The position numbers and the translations under genes were made by a program. A stretch of 64,000 bases of DNA, from contig NW_026870038.1 of NCBI RefSeq assembly GCF_029168945.1, positions 1,240,001-1,304,000 of the forward strand. Reading direction: 5' to 3'. The DNA comes from Cannabis sativa. Taxonomy: Eukaryota > Streptophyta > Magnoliopsida > Rosales > Cannabaceae. Below are positions 43,250 to 54,324 of this stretch, piece after piece. How positions within the stretch are numbered: position 1 is the stretch's first letter; each line of letters opens with the position of its first letter. The notes under the pieces were generated by a model. The model had not been told where the DNA came from. It made no database searches and worked only from the letters and a program-made list of their open reading frames with translations.

Positions 43250-43512
43250 ATATACCTATCAACATACAAGTGAGTTAGTGAGCACAAGTAAATCAATATG
43301 ATACGTAACAAAACAATAATGTAAATAGTACCTTTTTTTTAAACCATGTATTGAAATTTCGATAATGTTCATCTTGTACCCATTTTTGATTCATTGCCTT
43401 AGTCGGAGTAGTGGTCTTGATCCAATTAAAATGTTCCCTTCAAGTATTTGATTGATTTCAGTTTCATTTGAATATTATTATTTTGTTTTAAGTATGAAAA
43501 GTTAACTTAAAC

Positions 43513-46016
43513 TTACTCAATGTATAGTTGGACCTCGTCAATATTTTGCAAAACAAGTCGGTGAGCTTCTTCACGATCAGCTCGGCTAACACCGCAAACA
43601 GAAACACCTCTATTCTCTCTACTTGTTCCAATATCGACCAGAGTAAGGCGAGAGCCAACAGTTGTAACCTCTGACATGTAGTCTGAGCAGAATTCAATCG
43701 TCTCTTCAACGATGTATGATTCAACAATACAACCCTCGGGCCTACTTTTATTTCTAGCATAACCTTTCAACATTTTCATGTATCGTTCAAATGGGTACAT
43801 CCATCTTAAGTACACAGGTCCACACAACTTCACCTCTCTCACTAAATGCACTGTTAGGTGAACCGTTATGTCAAAAAAGGAAGGTGGAAAAAATTGTTCC
43901 AAATAACACAAAACTTCTATAATTTCTGACCTGAGATTCATTAACTTAGGGACATCAACCACTTTACAACAAAGAGATTTGAAGAACAAACACAACCTCG
44001 TGATTGCATATCTAACTTTCTTAGGCAACACAGAACGGATACTCACCGGTAGAATGTGTTGAATCAACATATGATGATCGTGAGATTTAAGACCACTCAA
44101 ACTCAATTTGTTTGTATCCACCCAATCTGATACATTTGAAGAGTACCCTTCAGGTAATTTCACATGGGAGATAGAACTACAGAAAGATTGTTTTTCTACT
44201 TTAGTCAGAGCATGACAAGCCGGTGGTAAAAACGTTCGTCCACCAACAACTTGTGGGTGTAAATTGGTCCGGATCCCTAACTCTTTCAAATCTAGGCGGG
44301 ATTTGATTCCATCTTTGCTCCGCCCAGGAATATTGAACAAGGTATTAAGCAAGTTGTTTGATACATTTTTCTCAATATGCATCACATCCAAATTATGAGG
44401 TACAAACAAATGCTTCCAATATTCGAGCTCAAAAAATATTGACTTCTTCTTCCATGGCCCCTGAGGTTCATTTGTAATGTCACTTTTCTCACGCCGACCT
44501 TTTCTTTTCTTTGAAGTCATTTTTCGCTTTCCAAGGTGGAATTGAACTTTATTCAACTTCTCAAATACTTGTTCCCCTTGCAGAGGTGAAGGTGGCAATT
44601 CAAATTCCTGCTTACCGTTGAATGCTTTTTTCCAAGTCCGAAACACATGTTCCTTTGGTAAAAACTTTCGATGTCCCATATAACACATTTTCTTAGAGTG
44701 TTTCAAATACATAGAGCATGTTTTCTCCTCACAAATAGGACATGCCTTGTCCCCTTTCACACTGTATCCAGAAAGATTTCCGAAAGCTGGAAAATCATTA
44801 ATGGTCCACAGTAATATGGCCTTAAGATTGAATTCTTCTTTCCTAAAGGCATCGTATGCAGGAACACCCTCATACCACAATTGACTCAAATCATCAACTA
44901 GAGGGGCTAAATACACATCAATGTCATTACCAGGTTGTGAAGGGCCTGATATCAACAGTGTAAGCATAGTGAATTTTCGCTTCATTACCAACCAAGGCGG
45001 CAAGTTATACATCACAAGCAAAACTGGCCAGCAACTATACTTACTGTTAAGGGTTGTATGTGGATTGATTCCATCTACAGAAAGACCAAGACGGATATTC
45101 CTAGGTTCATTGCCGAATTCAGGCCACCTAGCATCAATAGATTTCCAAGTTGGTGAGTCAGCTGGATATCTCATCTTACCATCTAATATTCTATCGCTTG
45201 CATGCCAAGTCAAATTTTTAGCATGATTGACATTTCGAAAAAAACGAACCAAACGAGGTATTGGGGGTAAGTACCATAATACCTTTGCAGGGACACCAAC
45301 CTTCACCTCGTCAGAATTTTTTTTTTTTTTTGCCACCTAGACTCGCCACACGTGGGACACAATACTGCATCCACAAGTCCCTTACGATATAGGATGCAAT
45401 CGTTAGGACATGCATGTATTTTTTCATATTGCATGCCTAAAGAAGAAAGTGTCTTCTTTGCCTCGTAAAAAGACAAAGGCATCACATTACCTTCGGGTAA
45501 TAACTCTACTAGGAAAGTTAGTAAATCCGTAAAACTCTTATCACTCCACCCGTGTTTGGCTTTTATATTGTATAATCTAACAAGTGTCGATAATTTAGTA
45601 AATCTATTACAATTTGGGTAAATAGGCTTCTCGGCATCCTCTACAAAACTTTGAAATTTCAATAGATCGGCATTTGATTCAAATTGTGCATCTCCTATCA
45701 TTTCTGGAATGCAATCATCCTCATAGTCCAAATTAACACCCTTAACCTTCTTAGACTTAGATGTTCCCTCGCCCGGAACTCTAATCTTCTTTTCCCCGTG
45801 GTAAACCCAAACCTTATAACTCTTATCTATTTCGTTCCTTAACAAATGCTCTTTTATCTTAGTAATGTTCATACGATCCAAGTTACCACATTCAAGACAA
45901 GGACAAAGAACCAATTTAGGATTTTTCGCATACTTCTGACAAAAGTCCAAGAAATGGTCAACACCTTGTTTATACTCCGCTGATAATCTATTTGCATTCA
46001 TCCAATTTCTATCCAT
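43513..46016 (-). pseudogene. CACTA TNP2 transposase, frameshifted, copy A
   Basis: Starts at MDRNWMNANRL (ATG at 46014-46016) with the transposase-associated domain (CPCLECGNLDRM, HLLRNEIDKSYKVWVYHGE), then CPTCGESRW. A 15-T run (45317-45331) then shifts the frame; copy B has 13 T and stays open. The second frame holds TNP2 (RWPEFGNEPRNIRLGLSVDGINPH, WPVLLVMYNLPPWLVMKRKF, HDHHMLIQHILPV) and the DUF4218 region (TVHLTVHLVREV, GPVYLRWMYPFERYMK). The exon end at ATTGA|GTAAGT is a good splice donor, so the stop at 43513 is intronic. Broken in this copy. Confidence 0.85.
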
Positions 46017-46970
46017 TTTAAAACTTCTATAAAGAAAACAAAACAATATTTAATTATTTGTTTGAATATGTGTAGTATTTAATTAGTTAAATTAACTACC
46101 GCACATATATAAATTTTAGTGAAATTTATGCATTCTAAACATGAAAATTTATCCTAATTCTACCAAAATTTTAGTAACATAACGACTGTAATCGGTCGTC
46201 CCAAAAATTTTAAACATGCCAAAAATAAGAAACAAAACAAACAAAATAGCATTAACAGTACAAAAATTATCCACCCATCCGACCGCATTACATGTATTCG
46301 CAAAACCTATTTCAGTACGGATGAATATTTAAGATATCTAAACTCATCCAACATGCATATTCCACCCATCCGACCGCAGTATAATTAATCGGAGAACTTA
46401 CTTCACTACTCTAAGATATTCAAACTCCACTAAATAAAGAATTTTAAAGTTTTAGTGATTATACCTTTCTCCAATAAAGATAGCTACTTGTACACTCTTC
46501 AATCAACACAAAGAACCCGATACCTATAAAATATTTAAAATATTAAATTAAAAACTTCCATTTACAAACTTATCAAATTAGAGTAAAAGTAGATAAAATT
46601 TTAATCTTTATAACTATTATCAACTTATATATATATATATATAAATATGTATAAATTAAAAATACACAAATATATAACATGTATATTTATATATATTACC
46701 GATAATATACAAACATCACTAAATATTAACAACATAATTTTAGTAACTTACCAAGTCTAATAAAGTTACCCATCAACGTACTTGAACAAGATCAAACAGT
46801 ATCACTACAAATAAATACCTACACAAAATTAACAATTAACAGTTAATTAAATAATTAGATCAAACTAATTAAAATTAAACTTATTCTATAAACATTAATT
46901 ACACCTTTAACTAACTTTCTTTTTTTAGCTAAATAATAGTAAACTTTTTTTTTTCTATAACTATAATAAA

Positions 46971-47285
46971 GGGAAAATTACATAAACTGCTATTTTTGGT
47001 AAAATATTTACACTATTACGTTTAAAGTTTTTTTTTTTTTACATTTTTACGGTATTCAATAAAAACACATGAAAACTACATAAAAGTAACAAGAAAACAT
47101 AAAAAAAAAAAATAACATAAAAATAATATACAAATAACAAAATAACAAAAATACAACATAACAATGCATCAAAAAGACTTTATTTTATGTAAATAATATC
47201 TTAAAAACAATAAAAATATTTAAAATTCTGTACAACTGTAATTTTGTAATTTTTTTATTATTTTTGTGTTGTTTTCAAGTTATCC
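46971..47285. repeat. Dispersed ~310-bp AT-rich repeat, copy 3
   Basis: Same landmark order as copies at 2330 and 5715, including tacatttttacggtattc, ACATAAAAGTAACAAGAAAAC, atttaaaattctgtacaact and gtaattttgtaattttttt. Lies within the CACTA 5' region. Confidence 0.6.
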
Positions 47286-48155
47286 TTATAACAAACTTAT
47301 ACCAAAACATTTATTTACCTAAATTTATACAATCATTTTGACTAATAATAATTTTTAATTTTACCTAAACTAAATTAAAAACAAGTAAATAATTTTTATG
47401 ATAACAAATTAAATAAATAAATTTTTTACCTAAACTAAATCTTTTTTATTCTAAAACTTTTTTCCAAATATTTTTTACACGTTAAATTTTTTACAATAAC
47501 AATTAACTTTATAACACATTAAATTTTTTCAAACACATTAAATTTATTCAATAACAACTAACTTTAAATTAAACAAATTAATTTTTTATTCCTAACCATA
47601 TACGTAAATAAATATATATGTATATAAAGAAATATATATTTACATTTTTTTCTTAGGATATAGATATTTGGAAAAAATATATATGTAAAAAGATAAATAT
47701 ATAAATAAAAAATAAATAAATGTATATATATACCTTGAGAGAAAGAGAGAGGGGGACCGAGGTGGTAGGTGGTGGTCTGGCATCGAGGTGGTGGGTGGGT
47801 GCGGCGGTGGTGGTTACGTAGGGAGGAAGACGAGAGACAAGAGAGGGAGGAAGCGGTTGTGGGTGGGTTTCGTGGCTAGTTGGAGGCAACAGAGAGAGAT
47901 CGGCGGTGGTGGTGGTTTCGTGGGGTTTCGGGGTTAGGTGCGGTTGGGATGAAGAAATGAGAAAATGGTTTTAAACTGTCGAGTACAAGAGTATTAGATA
48001 TTCGATAGTTTTACTTAAAATCGTCGCCTATTTTTATAACGAGTGAATACTTAATATTTTCCAACAGTTTAAAACAGTCATTCATATTTATTAGCGACGG
48101 TTCTCGAAAAAAATCGTTTCAAAAACCGACGGAGAATACCCTTTTTGTATTAGTG
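47286..48155 (-). other. CACTA 5' leader and subterminal region
   Basis: No coding exon recognised. 47733-47945 is unusually GC-rich for this window (GGTGG/GGCGG runs), probably a 5' UTR or first non-coding exon. The 78-residue frame at 47653-47889 is a proline-rich translation of it. 47960-48150 holds ACGGTT / CGTCG-type subterminal motifs. Confidence 0.5.
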
Positions 48156-48657
48156 TAATTACCTAAATGATATTTTATACATACATAAAGCTGATTTGAT
48201 AAGATTTTATCAATCTATAAAGAGTGTTTGCAGAGAGTAAATAAAAAAAAAAACTTTATTTACAAACAATTGAGTTTGTAACAAATCAATTCTACCTTGA
48301 TGATCTTTTTAGTTTAATTATTAACACTTAAACTGCATATTTATAGAGAACCTTTACACAAATTACAAACTAAGTAATTATATCCAATCAAACATCCAAG
48401 TATTCCTTTCTCATGCAAAGCAAACTATGATACAGAACAAAATACACAGTAAATATCAGGAATAAAGCAATTTGTTTAACAATTAAGTAACATTAATTTG
48501 GAACAAAGGAAGAACCCCAAGTGATAGTTTCCTAATATTAAAAACTACAATATAAAAGAGCACAATCTTAGTGACAAATTATAATCAAGTAAGTATCACT
48601 TTCTTTGTAATTCTAATTGAGAATGAATACTAACTATATAGTACTAATTGAGAATCT
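48156..48657. other. 3' flank of 48658 B3 pseudogene
   Basis: From about 48260 this matches the 3' flank of MDQ-type genes (CAAACAATTGAGTTTGTAAC, CATGCAAAGCAAACTATGATAC). No gene. Confidence 0.6.
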
Positions 48658-49437
48658 TTATAAAAATGTAATGCATTTATTAAACAGTAAATTTTTATAG
48701 TATGAAAACTTTGACCACATCTCCAACACGAAGACGACGACATCTCCAACACGAAGCCCACGACGATGCACATAATGCAACCAATGATTGTATGCAATAA
48801 AAACTTCCATTGTATCAATTCTCAAACCCAAAGTTGCGTCTAATATCAAAGATGGATTGTGTTGGTCTAAGAAATCAACCATAAAATTACCATGTTGCAA
48901 ATTAGCAATATCCATTACTCCTCCTGATGCTATAAACACTTCTAATATCTCTTTAGGCATAACAATTTGATGACCAACAACATTAGTCACATCTTCAAGA
49001 CTCAATCTTTTTACACACAAAATTGGTTCTGGCCCTTCTTGTCGTTGTGGTTGGTGATCACGCCATTGTCGTTGTTCTTCTTGGGGTAACAAAGGAACGA
49101 AAGTCTGATTATTTTGGTGGTTTAATCGGATTAATTTGGCATTGATTATGACGATTGGAGAAGTAACTTGATGAACAAGTCTCAAGAGAAGAACGTCTCC
49201 AACTCTGATCCCGCGATCTCTTACGAAGGAGTTCCATTCGGGTCCTACAATGAGGGCAATGCTGTGGCCAAAGAACACAGGCCTAACCATTCGGGTGATG
49301 TTGTTTCCAAACTCTTTGTCGCTGATGTAAAGATTACTTCTTTGGAGAATTGGAAGTGCTTCAATGGTGGTTGATAGTGGATTTGGGATAACCAAGCTGG
49401 TGATGTCTTTGACAAGAGTTCCAAACAGTTGATCCAT
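48658..49437 (-). pseudogene. B3-like MDQ-type gene, damaged C-terminus
   Basis: A 259-codon frame. Domain 1 is whole (LVKDITS, PEW, GD) and domain 2 is good up to RRGLRVGDVVVF. There a 17-bp tandem repeat (ACATCTCCAACACGAAG twice, 48719-48757) repeats the VGDVV segment in another frame and the protein ends in unrelated residues (VLEMWSKFSYYKN...). It also lacks three residues after MDQ (MDQLFG). Its promoter has the MYB-like block but no TTGGCGCCAA. Translation is possible, but the last B3 strands and tail are lost. Confidence 0.75.
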
Positions 49438-49600
49438 TCTTCAAAATGAGATGAAAACAGAACAAGAAAAACAGAGAGAACAGAGAGAGAAATTAAGAGT
49501 AGAGAGTGGTGTGTGTTTAATTTTAATGTATGGTATAGGTACATATATAGTAGTTGGTAATGATGTTATTACCGAAGTAAAACAAGTCCGTACTACAAAA

Positions 49601-49616
49601 CCGTTATGTTAGTTAT
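49601..49616 (-). promoter_or_regulatory. MYB-like block without palindrome, 49437 gene
   Basis: CCGTTATGTTAGTTAT as in the other promoters. The palindrome expected between here and the ATG is replaced by AATGATGTTATTACCGAAG. Confidence 0.6.
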
Positions 49617-49952
49617 TTATACAATCAGTTATTTGTTCAAAAGAGATGTAAACTATACAGTTAATTATTATCCAGTATTTTTGAAATTGAGATAGAAAAA
49701 GAGGGACAAAAATGGTTGAGTGTGAGAAGAAGCATGAGTTAAGAATATTGGGAATTTGGAGAGATGAGCCTTTCAAAAACCCAATATTGACACTTGTCAT
49801 GAAGAAAAATTCCGTTAATTAACTAACTTAACTGCCGTTAAATCAGTTCGGTAATGTCATGAACAAAACTTAGCCCCAAAACAATCAAATCTCTCTCTTT
49901 ACATTTCTCTGTTCTCTCTGTTTTTCTTGTTCTGTTTTCATCTCAATTTGAA

Positions 49953-50013
49953 GAATGGATCAACACAATTCACTGTTTGGAACTCTTGTCAAAGACATCA
50001 CCAGCTTGGTTAT
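49953..50013 (+). pseudogene. B3-like MDQ-type N-terminal stub
   Basis: A plus-strand ATG followed by MDQHNSLFGTLVKDITSLVM and a stop. Its 5' leader (CTCTCTGTTTTTCTTGTTC, TTTTCATCTCAATTTG) is that of an MDQ-type gene. After 19 good codons it runs directly into the promoter of another MDQ-type gene in the opposite orientation (TAGAGAGTGGTG... with the palindrome at 50106). Confidence 0.75.
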
Positions 50014-50105
50014 GTAGAGAGTGGTGTTGTGTTTAATTTTAATGTATGGTATATGTTTATATATATAGTAGTTGGGAAGTGTTTGGATTCTGATATTAAC
50101 AGATT

Positions 50106-50115
50106 TTGGCGCCAA
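50106..50115 (-). promoter_or_regulatory. TTGGCGCCAA palindrome of a lost MDQ-type gene
   Basis: Perfect palindrome followed by ATAACTAACATAACGG (50127-50142), as before 29760. The gene it should drive is reduced to the inverted stub at 49953. Confidence 0.65.
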
Positions 50116-50228
50116 AAACCAAACAATAACTAACATAACGGTAATATAAATTTAACACACAACTCTTCTTTAAATTTAATTGTTATGTCCTTAAAATCCT
50201 CATTCTTCAACCGTTATTATTAATTTTA

Positions 50229-50581
50229 GGTATTATATTCTTTGAATTTTTTAAGTCGTTAAAAATTCTTCTCAAACTATTGATATTGTTAGATTTAAAT
50301 ACTTTTGTCCAATTTTATTAACGAAAGTCTAACATGAATGAAAATTTAAAGAGCACAATTCAGTACATGTTGAAGTTTAGGAGGTAAGATTTTGTAAATA
50401 TCAAAATTTGGAGGCAATTTAGTATATGGATAATCGTCATATTAGCAAAATCGAATGAAATTAGACAAAAGTCCTTAAACCCAATAATTTTAATAGTTTA
50501 AGAAAAAAATTTAATGGCGAAAAGTTCAGAGCCATAATTTGGTACATGTTAAAGTTTAGGCGGCAAAAATCTTAATTAATC
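50229..50581. mobile_element. MITE in divergent-pair intergenic region, pair 3
   Basis: 9-bp duplication TTAATTTTA at 50220-50228 and 50582-50590. It shares the internal deletion near its left end with the 30035 copy. Confidence 0.8.
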
Positions 50582-51008
50582 TTAATTTTAATAGCGGTGA
50601 AATATTTCAGTCCAAAAATTTTAAGACTATTTAATAATTTGTATTTTTTCAACATGCGGTTTGAACTACAATATCAAAATTTAAAACTACAAACTACACA
50701 GCACCGCGAAAATTTCAAACCGTATTTTTTTTAATGTGGGCAATTTACTTTGAGTTAAGAATTTACTGTAATTCAATTATTGTCAAAATCTAATATTAAG
50801 TTTGACTTTCTTAAGACATAGTAAGTTTGATTAAAATTTAATTTATTGTAATTAAATTATGTTCAACTGAAGAGACAATTAGCAAACTTGTTTAATCAAA
50901 CACAAAACGATTTCCCTACTGTTTTTTTTTACCTATCTATCCTATTAATCCGGGGTCCAAACGTAACTAACATAACGACCATATACAACGGTAATATGAT
51001 TACACAAT

Positions 51009-51018
51009 TTGGCGCCAA
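51009..51018 (+). promoter_or_regulatory. TTGGCGCCAA palindrome, 51139 gene fragment
   Basis: Perfect palindrome about 121 bp before the ATG, with ATAACTAACATAACGG following near 51029. Confidence 0.68.
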
Positions 51019-51138
51019 AATCCAAACAATAACTAACATAACGGTAATATAAAAAATAAACACACAATTACACTTTCTTTTACTTTCTTTTCTCTCACTT
51101 TCTCAAGAAAATTACACTCAATTTTCTCTCCAAGAACA

Positions 51139-51315
51139 ATGGAGAACAAAATTTCCTTGTTTGGTAACGTAGTGAAGAACAAAAACACCTTCTTCCTCCC
51201 AACTCCACTAGCAACTTCCATCAAAGCAATTCCAATGTCACGAGGAGCAACTCTTTACATTAGCGACAGAGTGTTTTCCGGACTCCAAGTGTTTCGCGGG
51301 GTTAGGCCGGTGTAG
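51139..51315 (+). pseudogene. B3-like MENKIS-type gene, 58-codon stub
   Basis: MENKISLFGNVVKNKN through RVFSGLQVFRGVRPV, then TAG at 51313-51315 where foreign DNA begins (GGTGGCGGAGGGGG). Domain 1 is cut before its EW and GD. Promoter present. Confidence 0.78.
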
Positions 51316-51770
51316 GGTGGCGGAGGGGGTAGGGTTCCGTTGGGGTAGTGAGAAAGAGAGATATATTATGTTTGGTTTGTGTGAATCGACGGAGAAGACG
51401 ACAAAAGCAACAGGGTTTTGGGTTTTGGGCCTTTTGCTATTTGGGCTCAATTCTGTTTGGGTTTGGGCTTAGGGATTATTTCATAAATATTAAAAAAATG
51501 ACAAAAAGTTTACATTTTTATGGATTTTAAGTTTTTCTTTTTACAAAAATTCGGACTGTTGTGTTTCCTTTGTTTTTATTTTGCAGCCATGAAAAAACGA
51601 CGTGAAATTAATGTTTTTCTCTGGAAAAAAAAAATAAGTGAAAAACTTTAAAAAAAAAAAAAACTGTACAAATGTTAAAAAAAAAGAAAAAATCCAATTT
51701 GAAGTGTATTGATACAATTTCCATTAGAATTATTTTGGATTTCTTTTATAACATCCAAGTGTTCCTTTCT
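51316..51770. other. Unidentified insert plus AT-rich DNA
   Basis: 51316-51480 is comparatively GC-rich (GGTTTTGGGTTTTGGGCC, TTTGGGCTC) and matches nothing else in the window. It joins A-run-rich sequence and then a 3' flank of an MDQ-type gene from about 51750. No gene recognised. Confidence 0.45.
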
Positions 51771-52085
51771 CATGCAAATCAAACTATGATACAGAACAAA
51801 ATACACAGTAAGAACCCCAAGTGATAGTTTCTTAATATTAAAAACTACAATATAAAAGAGCACAATCTTAGTGACAAATTATAATCAAGTAATTGAGAGA
51901 ATGAATACTAACTACATAGTACTAATTGACAATTTCTTTCTCAAAAAATGTAATGCATTTATTTATGAATAGTACTTATTAACATCAATCAAATTTTGTT
52001 ATAGAAAAAAACAAGTAACAAAAAAAGAAGAAGCAAGATTCCAAGATTGATTTAACAATTACAACTGATTAATTATTGATTCGAG

Positions 52086-52350
52086 CTAGATCGGAATTGG
52101 AGCGCAAACACCATGTTGAGGACTGTAACGATAGGCCGATGAGATGATACATATTCGAAAAAGATCGAAACAGAAGACGACGACATCTCCAACACGAAGC
52201 CCACGACGATGCACATAATGCAACCAATGATTGTATGCAATAAAAACTTCCATTGTATCAATTCTCAAACCCAAAGTTGCGTCTAATATCAAAGATGGAT
52301 TGTGTTGGTCTAAGAAATCAACCATAAAATTACCATGTTGCAAATTAGCA
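52086..52350 (-). pseudogene. B3-like MDQ-type gene, C-terminal fragment
   Basis: About 88 codons: IANLQHGNFMVDFLDQHN, LGLRIDTMEV, W, LRVGDVVVFCFDLFR, SAYRYSPQHGVCAPIPI. It matches the 48658 gene up to the point where that copy is damaged and then gives the normal ending that copy lacks. At about 52350 the coding sequence runs straight into promoter-type DNA (AATGATGTTATTACCGAAG, also at 49556), so domain 1 was deleted. Confidence 0.76.
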
Positions 52351-52439
52351 ATGATGTTATTACCGAAGTAATACCAGTCCGTACTACAAAACCGTTATGT
52401 TAGTTATTTGTTCAAAAGAGATATAAACCGTTATGTTTT

Positions 52440-52905
52440 AAATACGGGTGGGCATCTGATTTAATTTAACATTTTCTTCTTCGATTCAATTCAATTAGTA
52501 ATTGAATTTAGAAAATCATCTTCCGATCCAATTCAATTAGACCTCAAAATCTAATCCAATCAAATCTAATTATTAATTGGATTAGATCGGTTTTTAATTG
52601 AATATTCAATTACACACATAATTTTTAATATTAATATAAAAATATGAAGAAAAAAAATGCTTAAAAATTAAATATCATCCTTTATTTAAGTTTAATATTC
52701 TATAAAAACACTATCATTACAATGTAATGCAACTAAAAATTTCAAATAGTTAAAACAACAATATTTTTATGTAATAAAATAGAATAAAATATCTTGAAAA
52801 GTAATAAATAAAACAACTAACGGTTACAAATTCAACACAAAAAAAAATCAAATAAAAATATAATTAATATATTATATTTTTTATTATATGAATAATTATT
52901 AAGAA
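52440..52905. other. AT-rich segment between rearrangement breakpoints
   Basis: Begins GGGTGGGCATCTGATTTAA with scattered TCAATTCAATTAG / TAATTGAAT words, perhaps a decayed transposon. No gene. Ends at the left edge of segmental copy B. Confidence 0.4.
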
Positions 52906-53983
52906 TCTGAAGATTATTAACCTTTGTTTTGTAGATGATCTCATTATTTTCTGCAAAGCAAATAAGGGCTCGGTGACTTGTGTAAAACGAATTTTTGAAG
53001 AGTTTAGTAACAAAACAGGTCTCAAAGCTAATCTTGCAAAATCTCAGGTGTTCTTTGGTGGTATCTCTAACAAAGAGAGATCTGATCTTCTAGGCATCTT
53101 ACAGATTGAGGAGGGGATGTTTCCCCTAAAGTATCTCGGGGTTCCAATGAGACCAACGAAGTGGAAAGCGGAGGATTGTGGGGTTATTCTCAAGAAGATC
53201 AAGAACCAGTTGCACTCTTGGGCTAGTAGACATCTGTCTTATGCAGGAAGATGTCAACTAATCAACTCTGTTCTGTTGGGTCTGAGAAATTATTGGATGA
53301 ATATTTTCTTACTGCCACAAAGCACAATCAAGGAAATTCATAAACTTTGTATGTGGTTTTTGTGGGGTAACAACGGTACAAGAAGTAAGTTTCATCTTAC
53401 CTCTTGGACTACTGTTTGCTTACCCAAGGAGCAAGGAGGTCTTGGTTTTGGTGAAGGGGCTAAGTGGAATAAGGCTATGATTGCGAAATATGTTTGGGCT
53501 ATCGATCATCATCCGGAAGCTCTTTGGGTTCGGTGGATAAATCATGTGTATTTAAAAGGGCAAAGCTTTTGGCAGTATCAGCTTACGAATGACACTAGTT
53601 GGTACTGGAAAAAGCTTTGTAATATCATATTGATGCTATCTAAACAGGATGTGGAGGATGTTGTGCATAAGGGTAAATTTTGTGTCAACAGGTTATATAA
53701 AAGCCTCTGTCTTGGTGAGCAATTTGAGCACCAACGGTTTGTCTGGAATCGATATGTTGTTCCTAAGCATAGATTCATTTGTTGGCAGGCTGTGAGAGAT
53801 AGTTTACTCACTAGAGATCATCTTTCCAAAATTCTAAATATTGACAGCAGACTTTGTCCAATTTGTGGCTGCTGTGATGAATCCTCGGAGCACTTGTTCT
53901 TCTCCTGTATGTTTTCTCAGCAAGTGTTAAAGAGTGTTAATGGTTGGTTGGAAACTGCTTGGTCGGACCGACTAGAGGACTGA
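52906..53983 (+). pseudogene. LINE ORF2 C-terminal part, copy B
   Basis: Open from the RT end through KYVWAIDHHPEALW (Trp kept, stop in copy A), the zf-RVT segment CWQAVRDSLLTRDHLSKIL and CPICGCCDESSEHLFFSC, to a TGA at 53981-53983 where copy A has TGG. 54035-54226 holds the remaining C-terminal codons. Confidence 0.8.
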
Positions 53984-54324
53984 CAGCTCTGGACTAAGCA
54001 GCTGGGAAACAAAAGGATAAATTTAGTAGCTGCAATGGTTCTTTCTGCCACTGTGTATTATGTGTGGCAAAATAGAAACACGTGTATTTTCAATGGTTTT
54101 TCTTATAGTGTTCAAAAGATTGTAGAAATGATAAGGAAAGATGCAAAGTATAGGTTTAGCAATTTTATTTTTAAGAAGTTGAAAGATGAGGAAAGGTTAT
54201 TATTGTTAAAAATGACCTCTTTGTAGGTGTGGGCTTGAGTTGTGTTGAGTTTGTAAGTTGGCTTTTTTGCTTGTTGATTAATGAAGATTTTTCTTTCTTT
54301 TCTTGATCAAAAAAAAAAAAAAAA
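52906..54324 (+). mobile_element. LINE 3' half, copy B
   Basis: Sequence from the reverse-transcriptase FVDD motif (FADD in copy A) through zf-RVT to an A run (54309-54324). The left edge is the duplication breakpoint, not a normal LINE 5' truncation, because the sequence after the tail matches that after copy A. Confidence 0.82.

Larger units (their letters stand above)
34366..47349. repeat. Segmental duplication, copy A
   Basis: Colinear with 52906-64000: LINE 3' half, MDQ-type B3 gene, MITE intergenic region, MENKIS-type B3 gene, CACTA transposon. The left edge is TCTGAAGATTATTAACC inside LINE ORF2. Copy A carries an extra Copia fragment of about 2 kb. The right edge could lie beyond 47349, since copy B reaches the window end. 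Confidence 0.88.
42223..48155 (-). mobile_element. CACTA (En/Spm) transposon, copy A
   Basis: Minus-strand CACTA element. The transposase-side terminus is at 48155, where the complement reads CACTAATACAAAAAGGGTAT followed by CGTCGGTTTTTGAAACG, typical subterminal CGACGGTT-type repeats. TNP2 transposase and a DUF4216-type exon follow. The second (TnpA-like) gene is cut short at 42271. CACTAAAAAGAA at 42223 could be the far end, but its neighbours do not mirror the other end and no 3-bp duplication is seen, so the far end is probably deleted. Confidence 0.8.

Noticed and set aside
47653..47889. 78-codon proline-rich minus-strand frame
   Set aside because: Translation of a GC-rich repeat-like CACTA leader; no conserved domain.
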